Assembly (NCBI RefSeq): GCF_943181405.1 | Contig: NZ_CALPBY010000002.1 | Coordinates: 558,001-622,000, forward strand | Reading direction: 5' to 3' | Length of the DNA stretch: 64,000 nt | Source of the DNA: Cellulosimicrobium sp. Marseille-Q4280 | GTDB lineage: Bacteria; Actinomycetota; Actinomycetes; Actinomycetales; Cellulomonadaceae | Shown: positions 52,763-61,561 of the stretch, piece after piece | Numbering within the stretch: position 1 is the first letter of the stretch | Layout: every line of letters begins with the position of its first letter | Made by a program: the position numbers and the translations under genes | The notes under the pieces: generated by a model | The model's input: only the letters and a program-made list of their open reading frames with translations | Told to the model about the DNA's origin: nothing | Database searches by the model: none

Positions 52763-53938
52763 ATGACGCTCGCCACCGGGCTCGCCACCGAGCTCGCACC
52801 CGCCGTCGACGCCGCCCTCGCGACCGTCCGGCGCAACATCGCCACGTTCGGCGACCTCTACCCCGACGACACGACCGCCGGCAACGGGTACCCGCCGCGT
52901 CCCGCGACGCCCGAGTTCGCCGAGGGCGCGAACCGCGGCTGGACGACGAGCTTCTGGCCGGGCATGCAGTGGCTCGCCTACGAGCTCACGGGCGACGACG
53001 CGTTCCGCGCGGCCGGCGAGCGGCACGTCGCGGACTTCGCGCGCCGCGTCGACCAGGGCGAGGACCTGCAGACCCACGACCTCGGGTTCCTCTACACGCT
53101 GTCGTGCGTCGCGCCCTGGCGCCTGCTCGGCGACGAGACGGCACGCGCCGCGGCCCTCTCCGCCGCGGACCACCTCATGGTCCGGTTCCTCGAGCCGGCC
53201 GGCATCCTCCAGGCGTGGGGCGACCTGTCGGACCCGGCCCAGCGCGGCCGCACGATCGTCGACAGCCTCATGAACATGCCCCTGCTCACCTGGGCCGGCG
53301 AGCAGACCGGCCAGGAGCGCTACCCCGACGCCGTGCGCCGACACACCGCGCAGCTCGCGCGGCACATCGTGCGCGAGGACGACACGACGTTCCACACGTT
53401 CTACTGGGACCCGGTCACGGGCGAGCCGCTGCGCGGCGGGACCGAGCAGGGCGCCGGCGACGACTCGTGCTGGGCCCGCGGCCAGGCGTGGGGCATCTAC
53501 GGCTTCGCGATGAACCACCGGGTGACGGGCGACCCGGAGCTGCTGCACGCGTCCCGGCGCTGCGCGGACTACTTCCTCGCCCATCTGCCGTCCGACGGCG
53601 TGCCCTACTGGGACCTCGTCTACACCGACGGCAGCGACGCGCCGCGCGACAGCTCCTCCGCCGCGATCGCCGCGTGCGGCCTGCACGAGCTCGCGGCGGT
53701 CGAGACCGACCCGGAGCGCCGCGAGCGCTACGCGACCGCCTCGCTCGACATGCTGCGCGCGCTCGTCACCGGGTACACGCCGGCGGCCGAGGGCGTCGAG
53801 TCCGACGCGCTCCTGCTCCACTCGGTCTACGACGCGCCGAAGAGCATCGGCGTCGACGAGGGCAGCCTCTGGGGCGACTACTTCTACCTTGAGGCGCTCG
53901 TGCGCCACACGCTCCCTGGCTGGGTGAAGTACTGGTGA
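52763..53938 (+). CDS. GH88 unsaturated glucuronyl hydrolase
   Basis: The 391-residue enzyme starts at ATG 52763, eight bases after AGAAGGA; upstream ATGs at 52706 and 52754 lack spacing. GH88 marks are NRGWTTSFWPGMQWLAYEL, LQTHDLGFLYTLSCV, MNMPLLTWAGEQTG, DDSCWARGQAWGIYGFA, then YWDLVYTDGSDAPRDSSSAA. The Asp in THDLGF is the usual catalytic acid/base. It hydrates and releases the 4,5-unsaturated uronic acid left by a polysaccharide lyase, giving 5-dehydro-4-deoxy-glucuronate for KduI. GTG 53935 of the next gene overlaps its stop. Confidence 0.93.
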   Translation: MTLATGLATELAPAVDAALATVRRNIATFGDLYPDDTTAGNGYPPRPATPEFAEGANRGWTTSFWPGMQWLAYELTGDDAFRAAGERHVADFARRVDQGEDLQTHDLGFLYTLSCVAPWRLLGDETARAAALSAADHLMVRFLEPAGILQAWGDLSDPAQRGRTIVDSLMNMPLLTWAGEQTGQERYPDAVRRHTAQLARHIVREDDTTFHTFYWDPVTGEPLRGGTEQGAGDDSCWARGQAWGIYGFAMNHRVTGDPELLHASRRCADYFLAHLPSDGVPYWDLVYTDGSDAPRDSSSAAIAACGLHELAAVETDPERRERYATASLDMLRALVTGYTPAAEGVESDALLLHSVYDAPKSIGVDEGSLWGDYFYLEALVRHTLPGWVKYW

Positions 53939-54888
53939 GGCTCGTCACGCACGTCACCGCCGGCGCCGAGCGTCCCGGCGCCCTCGTCCCCGACGGCGAC
54001 CGCGAGCGCCTGCTCGACCTCTCGCCCGCCCTCGGCGACGGCGTCACGGTCACCGACGTGCTCGCCGACCCGGCGCTGACCGCCCGGGCGCGCGACGCCG
54101 TCGGGCAGGCCGAGGCCGACACCACCGCGCTCGCGGCGCTCCCCTGGGCCGACGACGCGCGGCTCGCTCCCCCGGTCCGCCCCGGCAAGATCCTGTGCCT
54201 GGGCTACAACTACCGCGGCCACGTGCCGGACGGGCAGGACCCGACGACGGACGACCCGGAGTTCCCGGACGTCTTCGTCAAGACGCCGAACACGCTGAGC
54301 GGCCCGCACGACGTCATCACCGTGCCCCCGGTCGCGGACGACGTCGACTACGAGGGCGAGATCGCCGTCGTGATCGGACGCCGCGCGCACCGCGTGGGCG
54401 TCGAGGACGCGATGGACCACGTCGCCGGGTACGCGCTGTTCGACGACGTGTCGGACCGCTCGTGGCAGCGCCGCTCCAGCCAGTGGACGATGGGCAAGTG
54501 CCTCGACGGCTTCGGCCAGCTCGGACCTGCCGTCGTCACGGCCGACGAGGTCGCCGACTTCCACGACCTGACGGTCGAGGTGGAGCGCGACGGCGTCGTC
54601 ACCGTGTCGCAGAGCACGTCGACGATGGTCTTCCGGCTGCCGTTCCTCGTGCACTACCTCAGCCAGGTGATGACCCTGGAGCCGGGCGACGTCATCTCGA
54701 CCGGCACGCCGCAGAAGCTGCCCGAGGCGCTCGCCGCGCACCGTCCCCTGGTCCACGGCGACGCCGTGACGATCCGTGTGGCGGGCCTCGGCGCGCTGAC
54801 GACGCGCTTCGCCGGCGCCTACCCGGAGACGTCGGGCCCCGCGCGGGCCGGCGCCGCGACCCCCTCGACCGAAGGAGTGCACGCATGA
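53935..54888 (+). CDS. Fumarylacetoacetate hydrolase family protein
   Basis: The 317-residue protein has the FAH fold: RPGKILCLGYNYRGHV, FVKTPNTLSGPHD, DDVDYEGEIAVVIGR with the metal-binding acidic residues, GYALFDDVSDRSWQ, GKCLDGFGQLGPAVV and LEPGDVISTGTP. FAH-family enzymes cleave or hydrate diketo or keto-deoxy acids. Between GH88 and a KduD-like SDR it could hydrolyse a diketo-deoxy sugar acid, as in the nonphosphorylated L-rhamnose route, or act on a uronate-derived keto acid. Its coding region overlaps both neighbours by four bases. Confidence 0.88.
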   Translation: MRLVTHVTAGAERPGALVPDGDRERLLDLSPALGDGVTVTDVLADPALTARARDAVGQAEADTTALAALPWADDARLAPPVRPGKILCLGYNYRGHVPDGQDPTTDDPEFPDVFVKTPNTLSGPHDVITVPPVADDVDYEGEIAVVIGRRAHRVGVEDAMDHVAGYALFDDVSDRSWQRRSSQWTMGKCLDGFGQLGPAVVTADEVADFHDLTVEVERDGVVTVSQSTSTMVFRLPFLVHYLSQVMTLEPGDVISTGTPQKLPEALAAHRPLVHGDAVTIRVAGLGALTTRFAGAYPETSGPARAGAATPSTEGVHA

Positions 54889-55649
54889 TCCTCGACCAGT
54901 TCCGTCTCGACGGGAAGGTCGCCCTCGTCACGGGCACGAGCCGCGGCCTCGGCCAGGGCGCCGCGGTCGCGCTCGCCGAGGCGGGCGCCGACGTCGCGCT
55001 GCTCGACCGCAGCGTGCCCACGGAGACGATCGCCAAGGTCGAGGCGCTCGGCCGCCGCGTCCACTCCGTGCAGCGCGACCTCACGACGGCCACGCCCGCC
55101 GAGCTCGGCTCCGCCGTCGCGGAGGTCGAGGAGGCGCTCGGCGGCGTCGACGTCCTGGTCAACAACGCGGGCACGATCCGCCGCGCCCCCGCCGCGGAGC
55201 ACCCCGTCGAGGACTGGGACACCGTGCTGACCGTCAACCTCGACGCCGTGTTCCACCTCTCGCAGGCCGCCGGCCGGCGCATGCTCGAGCGCGGCGGCGG
55301 CAAGATCGTCAACGTCGCCTCGATGCTGTCGTTCCAGGGCGGCATCCTCGTGCCCGGCTACGCGGCGTCGAAGCACGCCGTCGCCGGTCTGACCAAGGCG
55401 CTCGCCAACGAGTGGGCCGCGCGCGGAATCAACGTCAACGCGATCGCCCCCGGCTACATGGCCACTGACAACACCGCGCCGATCCGCGCCGACGAGGCGC
55501 GCGAGCGCTCGATCGCCGAGCGCATCCCGGCCGCGCGGTGGGGCACGCCCGCCGACCTCGCGGGCGCGCTCGTCTTCCTCGCGTCCGACGCCGCCGCGTA
55601 CGTGCACGGGGTGATCCTCCCCGTGGACGGCGGCTGGCTCGTGCGCTGA
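54885..55649 (+). CDS. kduD: KduD-like SDR (2-keto-3-deoxy-gluconate dehydrogenase)
   Basis: The 254-residue short-chain dehydrogenase has TGTSRGLGQGAAVALAEAGA for NAD binding, LVNNAGTIRRAPAAEHPVED, which is the KduD signature, the Ser in NVASMLSFQGG, YAASK with the catalytic Tyr and Lys, and NVNAIAPGYMATDNTAP. The last block and IRRAPAAEH strongly resemble 2-deoxy-D-gluconate/2-keto-3-deoxy-gluconate dehydrogenases. With KduI 65 bases downstream it converts 2,5-diketo-3-deoxygluconate to KDG. ATG 54885 overlaps the FAH stop. An L-rhamnonate-pathway SDR is the alternative. Confidence 0.87.
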   Translation: MILDQFRLDGKVALVTGTSRGLGQGAAVALAEAGADVALLDRSVPTETIAKVEALGRRVHSVQRDLTTATPAELGSAVAEVEEALGGVDVLVNNAGTIRRAPAAEHPVEDWDTVLTVNLDAVFHLSQAAGRRMLERGGGKIVNVASMLSFQGGILVPGYAASKHAVAGLTKALANEWAARGINVNAIAPGYMATDNTAPIRADEARERSIAERIPAARWGTPADLAGALVFLASDAAAYVHGVILPVDGGWLVR

Positions 55650-55713
55650 GCCGCCCGACCGACCCTTCCGAAGCCCGACCGAGCACCACCCGCACCACCA
55701 GGAGAGCAGACCC

Positions 55714-56574
55714 GTGGAACAGCGTTACGCCACCAGCCCCGAGCAGATCACCGGAGCGACGACGCAGGAGCTGCGCGACCGCTTCCTCGTCCAGGACCTG
55801 TTCGTCCCGGGCGAGGTGAACGTCACCTACACCCACCACGACCGCGTCGTGCTCGGCGGGGCCGTGCCCGGCGACGCGCCGCTGCCGCTGCCGACGTACG
55901 ACGAGATCCGCAGCGAGTACTTCCTCGAGCACCGTGAGGTCGGCATCGTCAACGTCGGCGGCGCCGGCACCGTGACGACCGACGGCGAGGTCCACGAGCT
56001 CCCCCAGGGCGCGTGCCTGTACGTGGGCCGCGGCGTGCGCGAGGTCGTCTTCGCGAACGCCGAGGGCGCTGCCGACGGCTCGGGCGAGGAGGGCGGTGCG
56101 GAGCGCGCGGCGTTCTACCTGTTCTCGGCGCCCGCGCACACCGCGTACCCGACCGTGCTCACGCTGCCGGGCCAGGGCACGGTGCGCGAGCTCGGCGACC
56201 AGGTGACGTCGAACCGCCGCTCGCTCAACCAGTACATCCACGAGAACGGCGTGAAGTCCTGCCAGATCGTCATGGGCGTCACGTCGCTGCACCCGGGCAG
56301 CATGTGGAACACGATGCCGGCGCACACGCACGACCGCCGGACCGAGTGCTACCTGTACTTCGACGTGCCGGCCGACGCGCGCGTCATCCACCTGTGCGGG
56401 CAGCCGACCGAGACCCGCCACCTCGTCGTGGGCGACCGCGAGGCGATCATCTCCCCGAGCTGGTCCGTGCACTCCGGCGTCGGGACGGCCGCCTACTCGT
56501 TCGTCTGGGCGATGGCGGGCGAGAACCAGTCGTTCGACGACATGGACGGCTTCCCCGTCACGTCGATGCGCTGA
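55714..56574 (+). CDS. kduI: 5-dehydro-4-deoxy-D-glucuronate isomerase KduI
   Basis: The 286-residue enzyme has the KduI core: RYATSPEQITGATTQELRDR, YFLEHREVGIVNVGG, LNQYIHENGVKSCQIVMGVT, SMWNTMPAHTHDRRTECYLY, with zinc ligands His204, His206 and Glu211, then SPSWSVHSGVGT, the site of the last histidine. It isomerises the linear product of GH88-type release to 3-deoxy-D-glycero-2,5-hexodiulosonate, the KduD substrate. GTG 55714 follows GGAGAG. A short Gly/Glu-rich insertion is present (about residues 111-129). No KDG kinase or aldolase lies in the window. Confidence 0.95.
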   Translation: MEQRYATSPEQITGATTQELRDRFLVQDLFVPGEVNVTYTHHDRVVLGGAVPGDAPLPLPTYDEIRSEYFLEHREVGIVNVGGAGTVTTDGEVHELPQGACLYVGRGVREVVFANAEGAADGSGEEGGAERAAFYLFSAPAHTAYPTVLTLPGQGTVRELGDQVTSNRRSLNQYIHENGVKSCQIVMGVTSLHPGSMWNTMPAHTHDRRTECYLYFDVPADARVIHLCGQPTETRHLVVGDREAIISPSWSVHSGVGTAAYSFVWAMAGENQSFDDMDGFPVTSMR

Positions 56575-56605
56575 CGCTCGTCCCGCGGCAGCACGCGTGG
56601 AGGTG

Positions 56606-56663
56606 CCGAACCCCGGGTCACCGGTCGATCCAGCCCTGGATCGGGCCGTGACCCGGGGTTCGG
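56606..56663. terminator. Bidirectional terminator between kduI and the alcohol dehydrogenase
   Basis: Outer arms 56606-56621 and 56648-56663 are perfect inverted repeats, and GATCCAG/CTGGATC inside forms a nested hairpin. It separates convergent genes. Confidence 0.8.
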
Positions 56664-56685
56664 GTGTTGGCGGTGGACCGTCCGC

Positions 56686-57864
56686 TCAGCCGTTCGGGAG
56701 GAACACCGCGCGCACGCACCCGTCCTCCTTCGTCTTGAACATCTCGTAGCCGCGCGGCCCCTCGTCGAGGGGCATGACGTGCGTCGCGAGGTGCTCCGTC
56801 ACCAGCTCCCCGCGCTGCATGCGCTCGAGCAGCATGGGGATGTACCGCTGCCCGTGCATCTGGGCCCCGCGGACCGTGAGCCCCTTGTTCATCACCGCGC
56901 CGAGCGGGAACTTGTCCGCGAGCGCCGCGAAGACGCCGAGCACGAAGACGCTCCCGCCCTTGCGGCAGTGGTAGATCGCGTGCCGCAGCGCGGTGGGCCG
57001 GTCGGTCTGCAGCCGCAGGTACTGCTTCGTGCGGTCGTACGCGTCCTCGAGCGGCGACCCGCCGCCCGCCTCCATGCCGACGGCCTCGATGCAGACGTCG
57101 GGCCCTCGCCCGGCCGTCGCCTCGAGCAGCGCGGCACCGACGTCGTCCGTCCCCTCCCGCAGCGTGTCGCAGCCGACGTACCGGCGCGTCATCGCGAGGC
57201 GCTCCTCGAGCGGGTCGATCACGAAGACACGCTCGGCGCCGAGGAGCATCGCGGCGCGCGCAGCCATCTGGCCGACGCCGCCCGCGCCCCACACGGCGAC
57301 GACGTCGCCCGGCGACACGCCGCCGAGGTCGGCGCCCGTCCAGCCGGTGGCCGCGGCGTCGGACGCGAACAGCGCCCGCTCGTCGGTGACGTCCCCCGGG
57401 ACGGTGAAGGCCCCGACGTCGGCGAAGGGGACGCGCACGTACTGGGCGTGCGAGCCAATGTAGCCGCCCATGGCGTGGGAGTAGCCGTAGCAGCCTCCGG
57501 GCGCGAAGCCCCACAGGCCCTCGGTGATCGCGGGGTTGCGGTTGCCGTTGTCGCACAGCGAGTACAGCTCCTGGCGGCAGTACCAGCACTGCCCGCACGC
57601 GACGAACGACGACACGACCACGCGGTCGCCGACCCTGTGGTTCCGCACCGCCGAGCCCACCTCGACGACGTCGCCCAGGAACTCGTGGCCCAGCACGTCG
57701 CCGGACCGCATGAACGGGATGTACCCGCCGAGCAGGTGCAGGTCCGACCCGCACGTCACCGTCCGGCGCACCTTGACGATCACGTCGCGGTCGTCGAGGA
57801 GCTCGGGGTCCGGGACCTCGCCGACGGAGAGCTCGTTCACGCCCGTCCACTGCAGCGCCCTCAC
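56686..57864 (-). CDS. Zinc-dependent alcohol dehydrogenase (FdhA-like)
   Basis: The 392-residue medium-chain dehydrogenase has the catalytic zinc site TCGSDLHLLGG and GHEFLGDVVEVG, the structural zinc loop CGQCWYCRQELYSLC, and the nucleotide site VWGAGGVGQMAARAAMLLGA with FVIDPLEERL. The insertion after the zinc loop (NPAITEGLWGFAPGGCYGYS) is typical of the formaldehyde-dehydrogenase-like branch. The substrate is unknown. GTG 57864 overlaps the stop of the small upstream gene (GTGA) and AAGGAGG precedes it. Confidence 0.92.
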   Translation of the reverse strand: MRALQWTGVNELSVGEVPDPELLDDRDVIVKVRRTVTCGSDLHLLGGYIPFMRSGDVLGHEFLGDVVEVGSAVRNHRVGDRVVVSSFVACGQCWYCRQELYSLCDNGNRNPAITEGLWGFAPGGCYGYSHAMGGYIGSHAQYVRVPFADVGAFTVPGDVTDERALFASDAAATGWTGADLGGVSPGDVVAVWGAGGVGQMAARAAMLLGAERVFVIDPLEERLAMTRRYVGCDTLREGTDDVGAALLEATAGRGPDVCIEAVGMEAGGGSPLEDAYDRTKQYLRLQTDRPTALRHAIYHCRKGGSVFVLGVFAALADKFPLGAVMNKGLTVRGAQMHGQRYIPMLLERMQRGELVTEHLATHVMPLDEGPRGYEMFKTKEDGCVRAVFLPNG

Positions 57865-58292
57865 AGCCGTCCCTCCTTCCCGGCCCGGCGGATCGCTGCC
57901 TCGAGCGGCAACGCGGTGAGCGTCCGACGGCGCACGATCGGCTCGTCGGGCGGCATGACCGTCCCGGTCTCGAGCAGCTGCTTGGTGAGCCGCAGCGCCT
58001 GTCGGGCGTCGGCGACGTCGACGTCGTCCGGTCGCTCGACGGTCAGGCGCAGCTCGGTGCCGAAGTCCTTCGGCGCGGGCTTCGTCTCGAGCCGGACGGC
58101 GTCGCCGAGCTCCGCGAGCGGTGCGGGTCGCGACCGCTCGAGCTCGGCGCTCAGCGCGTCGTGGGGGCGGTGCACGGTGACGGCGAGCACCCGGGGGCCG
58201 TCGGTCCGTGCGTCGTCGGCACGGCGGCGTGCCCACCAGGTCGCGGCGCCGGCGGCGGCGGAGAGGGCGAGAACTTTCGCGGCAGGTCTCAT
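57861..58292 (-). CDS. Small hypothetical protein with N-terminal hydrophobic segment
   Basis: The 143-residue protein from ATG 58292 begins with a short hydrophobic stretch (AAKVLALSAAAGAATWWARR) that may anchor it, then has a soluble part with VLAVTVHRPHDALSAEL, LGDAVRLETKPAPKDFGTEL and DARQALRLTKQLLETGTVMP. It resembles the cyclase/dehydrase-like proteins often paired with such alcohol dehydrogenases, but the match is weak. The coupled overlap with the dehydrogenase suggests a joint function. Confidence 0.6.
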   Translation of the reverse strand: MRPAAKVLALSAAAGAATWWARRRADDARTDGPRVLAVTVHRPHDALSAELERSRPAPLAELGDAVRLETKPAPKDFGTELRLTVERPDDVDVADARQALRLTKQLLETGTVMPPDEPIVRRRTLTALPLEAAIRRAGKEGRL

Positions 58293-58386
58293 GGGCGTGC
58301 TCCCGGGGGACGACCGGCCGGCGGCCGGTACGGCGGGCTCGCGCGCGCTGCTGCACGTGGGGAGGCGGAGCGCCTCGTCCAGCAGG

Positions 58387-59502
58387 CTAACCCCGTCGGC
58401 GCACGCTCGCCGGGTCGGCGGTCGAGCGCGACCGCGTGCGCGAGCCGCCGTGCCGCTGCTCGTCGTCCCGCCCGAGCGCGGCCCCGAGCGCGGCGAGGAC
58501 GAGCAGGTCCACCACGAGCCCGGCGACGCCGACCCACTGCAGGGCGCGGAACACGAGGAGCTGCGTGAGCAGCAGGGAGACGAGGACGCCCCGGCGCACC
58601 CACACGGCCGCCGCCCGCCGGTCCCCCGCGCCATGACCTCGGGAACGCACCACGCCGACGACGACGCACGCGACCGTCGCCGCGACCCCGGCGACGATCC
58701 CGAGACCCACCCAGGTCGGCACGTCGATCCCGCCCCTCAGCACGCGGATCCCCGCCGCGAGCGACCCTCCCGCCACGCCGAGGACCGCGACGACGACCAC
58801 GACCGCCGCCCAGCGCCGCTCGAGCGCCGCGGTGAACCACGACGACGCGCGGTCCACGAGGGCGCGCACCGGGTCCGGCATGTCGACGGGGTCGCGCGGG
58901 ACCGCGTCGACGAGCGCCGCGACCTCGTCGGACCCCGGCTCGCCTCGTCCCAGCGCGACGAGCGCCCGGGCCTCCTCGCGCGCGGAGTCCGTGAGACCGC
59001 CCGCGACACCGGCGACGGCGCGGTCGGTAGCCACGGCGAGGTACTCGGCCGGGTGGTGCCGTCGTCGCCCGTGCAGCGCCTCGGCCACGAGGACGAGCAC
59101 GACGACGGTCGCGTAGATGAGGGCCGCCGTCGGCTCGTAGAAGTAGTCGTTGTCCGCGGTGACGAACTTGCCGATCTCGTCGACGAACAGCCCGAACCCG
59201 ATGCCGCTGAGCACGGCGCCGAGGGACCGGAGCGTCGGGCCGACGAACGACAGGAGCACCACGATCCCGAGCGCCATCCCGAGGCCGCCCCACAGCACGT
59301 GCGCGACGTGCAGGTCGCCGCCGCCCACCTGCGGGTACCCGGAGGCCGCCAGGAGGAACCGCGTGACGAGGACGGTCGCGACCGCCACCACGAGGAACGT
59401 CACGACGTGGCGCACCGCCGCGGTGTCGCGCACGACGCCGAGCCGCAGCACGCGGCCGCGGCTCGCGACCCCGCTGCGCGGCCCGGTCGACGGCTCGGTC
59501 AC
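58387..59502 (-). CDS. Polytopic membrane protein of unknown function
   Basis: The 371-residue protein from GTG 59502 overlaps the der stop by four bases. At least seven hydrophobic helices are visible, for example [58 protein letters not shown], and [35 protein letters not shown] between helices is the most conserved-looking block. The C-terminus is Arg-rich and likely cytoplasmic. No family function is known. Confidence 0.75.
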   Translation of the reverse strand: MTEPSTGPRSGVASRGRVLRLGVVRDTAAVRHVVTFLVVAVATVLVTRFLLAASGYPQVGGGDLHVAHVLWGGLGMALGIVVLLSFVGPTLRSLGAVLSGIGFGLFVDEIGKFVTADNDYFYEPTAALIYATVVVLVLVAEALHGRRRHHPAEYLAVATDRAVAGVAGGLTDSAREEARALVALGRGEPGSDEVAALVDAVPRDPVDMPDPVRALVDRASSWFTAALERRWAAVVVVVAVLGVAGGSLAAGIRVLRGGIDVPTWVGLGIVAGVAATVACVVVGVVRSRGHGAGDRRAAAVWVRRGVLVSLLLTQLLVFRALQWVGVAGLVVDLLVLAALGAALGRDDEQRHGGSRTRSRSTADPASVRRRG

Positions 59503-61058
59503 CGCTTGCGCTTCTCCCGCACGCGCACGCTGATCTCGATGGGCGTGCCCTCGAACCCGAACGTCTCGCGCAGGCGGCGCTCGATGAACCGGCGGTACCC
59601 GGCCTCGAGGAAGCCCGTCGCGAACACGACGAAGCGCGGCGGTCGCGTGGACGCCTGCGTCGCGAAGAGGATGCGCGGCTGCTTGCCGCCGCGCAACGGG
59701 TGCGGGTGCGCCGCGACGAGCTCGCCGAGGAACGCGTTGAGTCGTCCCGTCGGGATGCGCATGTCCCACGAGTCGAGCGCGCGCTCCATCGCCGGGACGA
59801 GCCGGTCGGTGTGCCAGCCCGTGCGGGCCGAGACGTTGACGCGCGGCGCCCAGGTGACCTGGACGAGGTCCTTCTCGATCTCGCGCTCGAGGAACGGGCG
59901 GCGGTCCTCGTCCATGAGGTCCCACTTGTTGTACGCGATGACGAGCGCGCGCCCGGCGTCGACGACCTGCGAGATGACGCGTGTGTCCTGCTCGGTGAGC
60001 GACACCGACGCGTCGACGAGCACGACCGCGAGCTCAGCCTTCTCGATGGCCGCCTGCGTGCGCAGCGACGCGTAGAAGTCCGCACCCTTCGTCTGGTGCA
60101 CGCGCCGGCGGATGCCCGCGGTGTCGACGAGCACGTACGGCACGCCCTTGATCTCGACGAGCTCGTCGACCGGGTCGCGCGTCGTTCCCGCCGTCTCGTC
60201 GACGACCACGCGCTCCGCGCCCGCGATCTTGTTGAGCAGCGACGACTTGCCGACGTTGGGGCGCCCGATCAGGGCGACGCGGCGCGGGCCGGTGGGGCGC
60301 AGCTCGCCGTGCTCCGACTCCGTCGGCAGGGCCTTCATCGCGGCGTCGAGCAGGTCGCCCGTGCCGCGTCCGTGCAGCGCCGAGACGGGGTGCGGCTCGC
60401 CGAGCCCGAGGCTCCACAGCGACGCCGCGTCGGCCTCGCCGGACTGGCCGTCGACCTTGTTGGCGCACAGCACGACCGGCTTGCCGGACTCGCGCAGGAG
60501 ACGCACGACGCGCTCGTCCGTGGCGGTCGCCCCGACGGTAGCGTCGACGACGAAGAGCACCGCGTCGGCGAGCGAGATCGCGACCTCGGCCTGCTCGGCG
60601 ACCTTCCACTCCAGGCCCGCGACGTCGACCTCCCAGCCGCCCGTGTCCACGAGCGTGAACCGGCGGCCGGCCCAGTCCGCCGGGTAGCTCACGCGGTCGC
60701 GCGTGACGCCCGGCTTGTCCTCGACGACCGCCTCGCGACGACCCAGGATGCGGTTGACCAGCGTCGACTTGCCGACGTTCGGGCGTCCGACCACGGCGAG
60801 CACGGGCAGCGGTGCCTCCGGCTCGTGGTCCTCGAGGTCGAGGTCGTCGGCGTCGATCAGGGCGAGGTCGGTGTCCTCGAGCTCGTAGTCCTCGAGACCG
60901 GCGCGCAGCGCGCGCTCGCGCGCCTCGTCGTCGACGGTGTCCGGGGACCCGTCGGTCGGGCTGCCGGCCTCGGCGGTGGTGGTCGTCCCGTCCACGGGCT
61001 GCCCGACGGCGTCGGTCTCGTCGGGCGTGCCGGGCTGGGCCTGGTCGGGTGTGGTCAT
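59499..61058 (-). CDS. der: Ribosome-assembly GTPase Der (EngA)
   Basis: The 519-residue protein has two tandem GTPase domains. The first carries [19 protein letters not shown] and CANKVD; the second carries [19 protein letters not shown] and YNKWDL. A C-terminal KH-like domain ends RVREKRKR. Der acts in 50S ribosome maturation and is essential in most bacteria. The first 85 residues are an acidic extension rich in Asp, Glu and Thr, common in actinobacterial Der. ATG 61058 is chosen; ATG 61067 would add three residues. Confidence 0.97.
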   Translation of the reverse strand: MTTPDQAQPGTPDETDAVGQPVDGTTTTAEAGSPTDGSPDTVDDEARERALRAGLEDYELEDTDLALIDADDLDLEDHEPEAPLPVLAVVGRPNVGKSTLVNRILGRREAVVEDKPGVTRDRVSYPADWAGRRFTLVDTGGWEVDVAGLEWKVAEQAEVAISLADAVLFVVDATVGATATDERVVRLLRESGKPVVLCANKVDGQSGEADAASLWSLGLGEPHPVSALHGRGTGDLLDAAMKALPTESEHGELRPTGPRRVALIGRPNVGKSSLLNKIAGAERVVVDETAGTTRDPVDELVEIKGVPYVLVDTAGIRRRVHQTKGADFYASLRTQAAIEKAELAVVLVDASVSLTEQDTRVISQVVDAGRALVIAYNKWDLMDEDRRPFLEREIEKDLVQVTWAPRVNVSARTGWHTDRLVPAMERALDSWDMRIPTGRLNAFLGELVAAHPHPLRGGKQPRILFATQASTRPPRFVVFATGFLEAGYRRFIERRLRETFGFEGTPIEISVRVREKRKR

Positions 61059-61143
61059 GGGGACCATTCTCCCAGGAGTGCGCGCACTCTCCGAACGCGG
61101 CACGGACGCCCCACCGCGCGCCTCGTCGGAACGTGCCCGCGCG

Positions 61144-61509
61144 TCAGCCGACCGCTCCGTGATGACGATCTGCCAACCGGGCGACGACGTCGCGCACGAC
61201 GTCGTCCGGGACCGGCTCGGCGAGCGGGAACCGGAGCGTGCCCTTGCCGTCGCGGTACCGCGCGATCCGTCGCGCGAGGTCGTCGTCCTCGTCGTCGGGC
61301 ACGGGGTAGAGCGAGACGTGGTGCGCCCAGCCGGCGAGGTAGACGACGTACCGGTCGTCGAGCGTGAACGTCGGGATGCCGTAGCTGATCCGCTCGCCGA
61401 GCCCGTCGACCGTCGCGTGGATCACACCGCGCAGGTGCTCGACGACCTCGCGCGTCTGCGGCGAGAGGGACGCGACGTACTCGTCGACGGTCGTGACCTT
61501 GTCCGCCAT
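61144..61509 (-). CDS. DUF1801 family protein (YdhG-like)
   Basis: The 121-residue protein starts at ATG 61509 after GGGGGAGGA. It matches DUF1801: [53 protein letters not shown] and [20 protein letters not shown]. The fold is SufE/YdhG-like, and some members were proposed as intracellular iron chaperones; this is not proven. It lies between the EamA transporter and der on the same strand. Confidence 0.93.
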   Translation of the reverse strand: MADKVTTVDEYVASLSPQTREVVEHLRGVIHATVDGLGERISYGIPTFTLDDRYVVYLAGWAHHVSLYPVPDDEDDDLARRIARYRDGKGTLRFPLAEPVPDDVVRDVVARLADRHHGAVG

Positions 61510-61561
61510 CGCTGCTCCTCCCCCGTGCGACCCGCGCCGACCGCACGGGATACGCGCGAAC

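Noticed and set aside
56779-60075. A 1098-codon plus-strand frame across the alcohol dehydrogenase and der genes.
   Set aside because: It runs antisense over several well-supported genes and shows no family signature.
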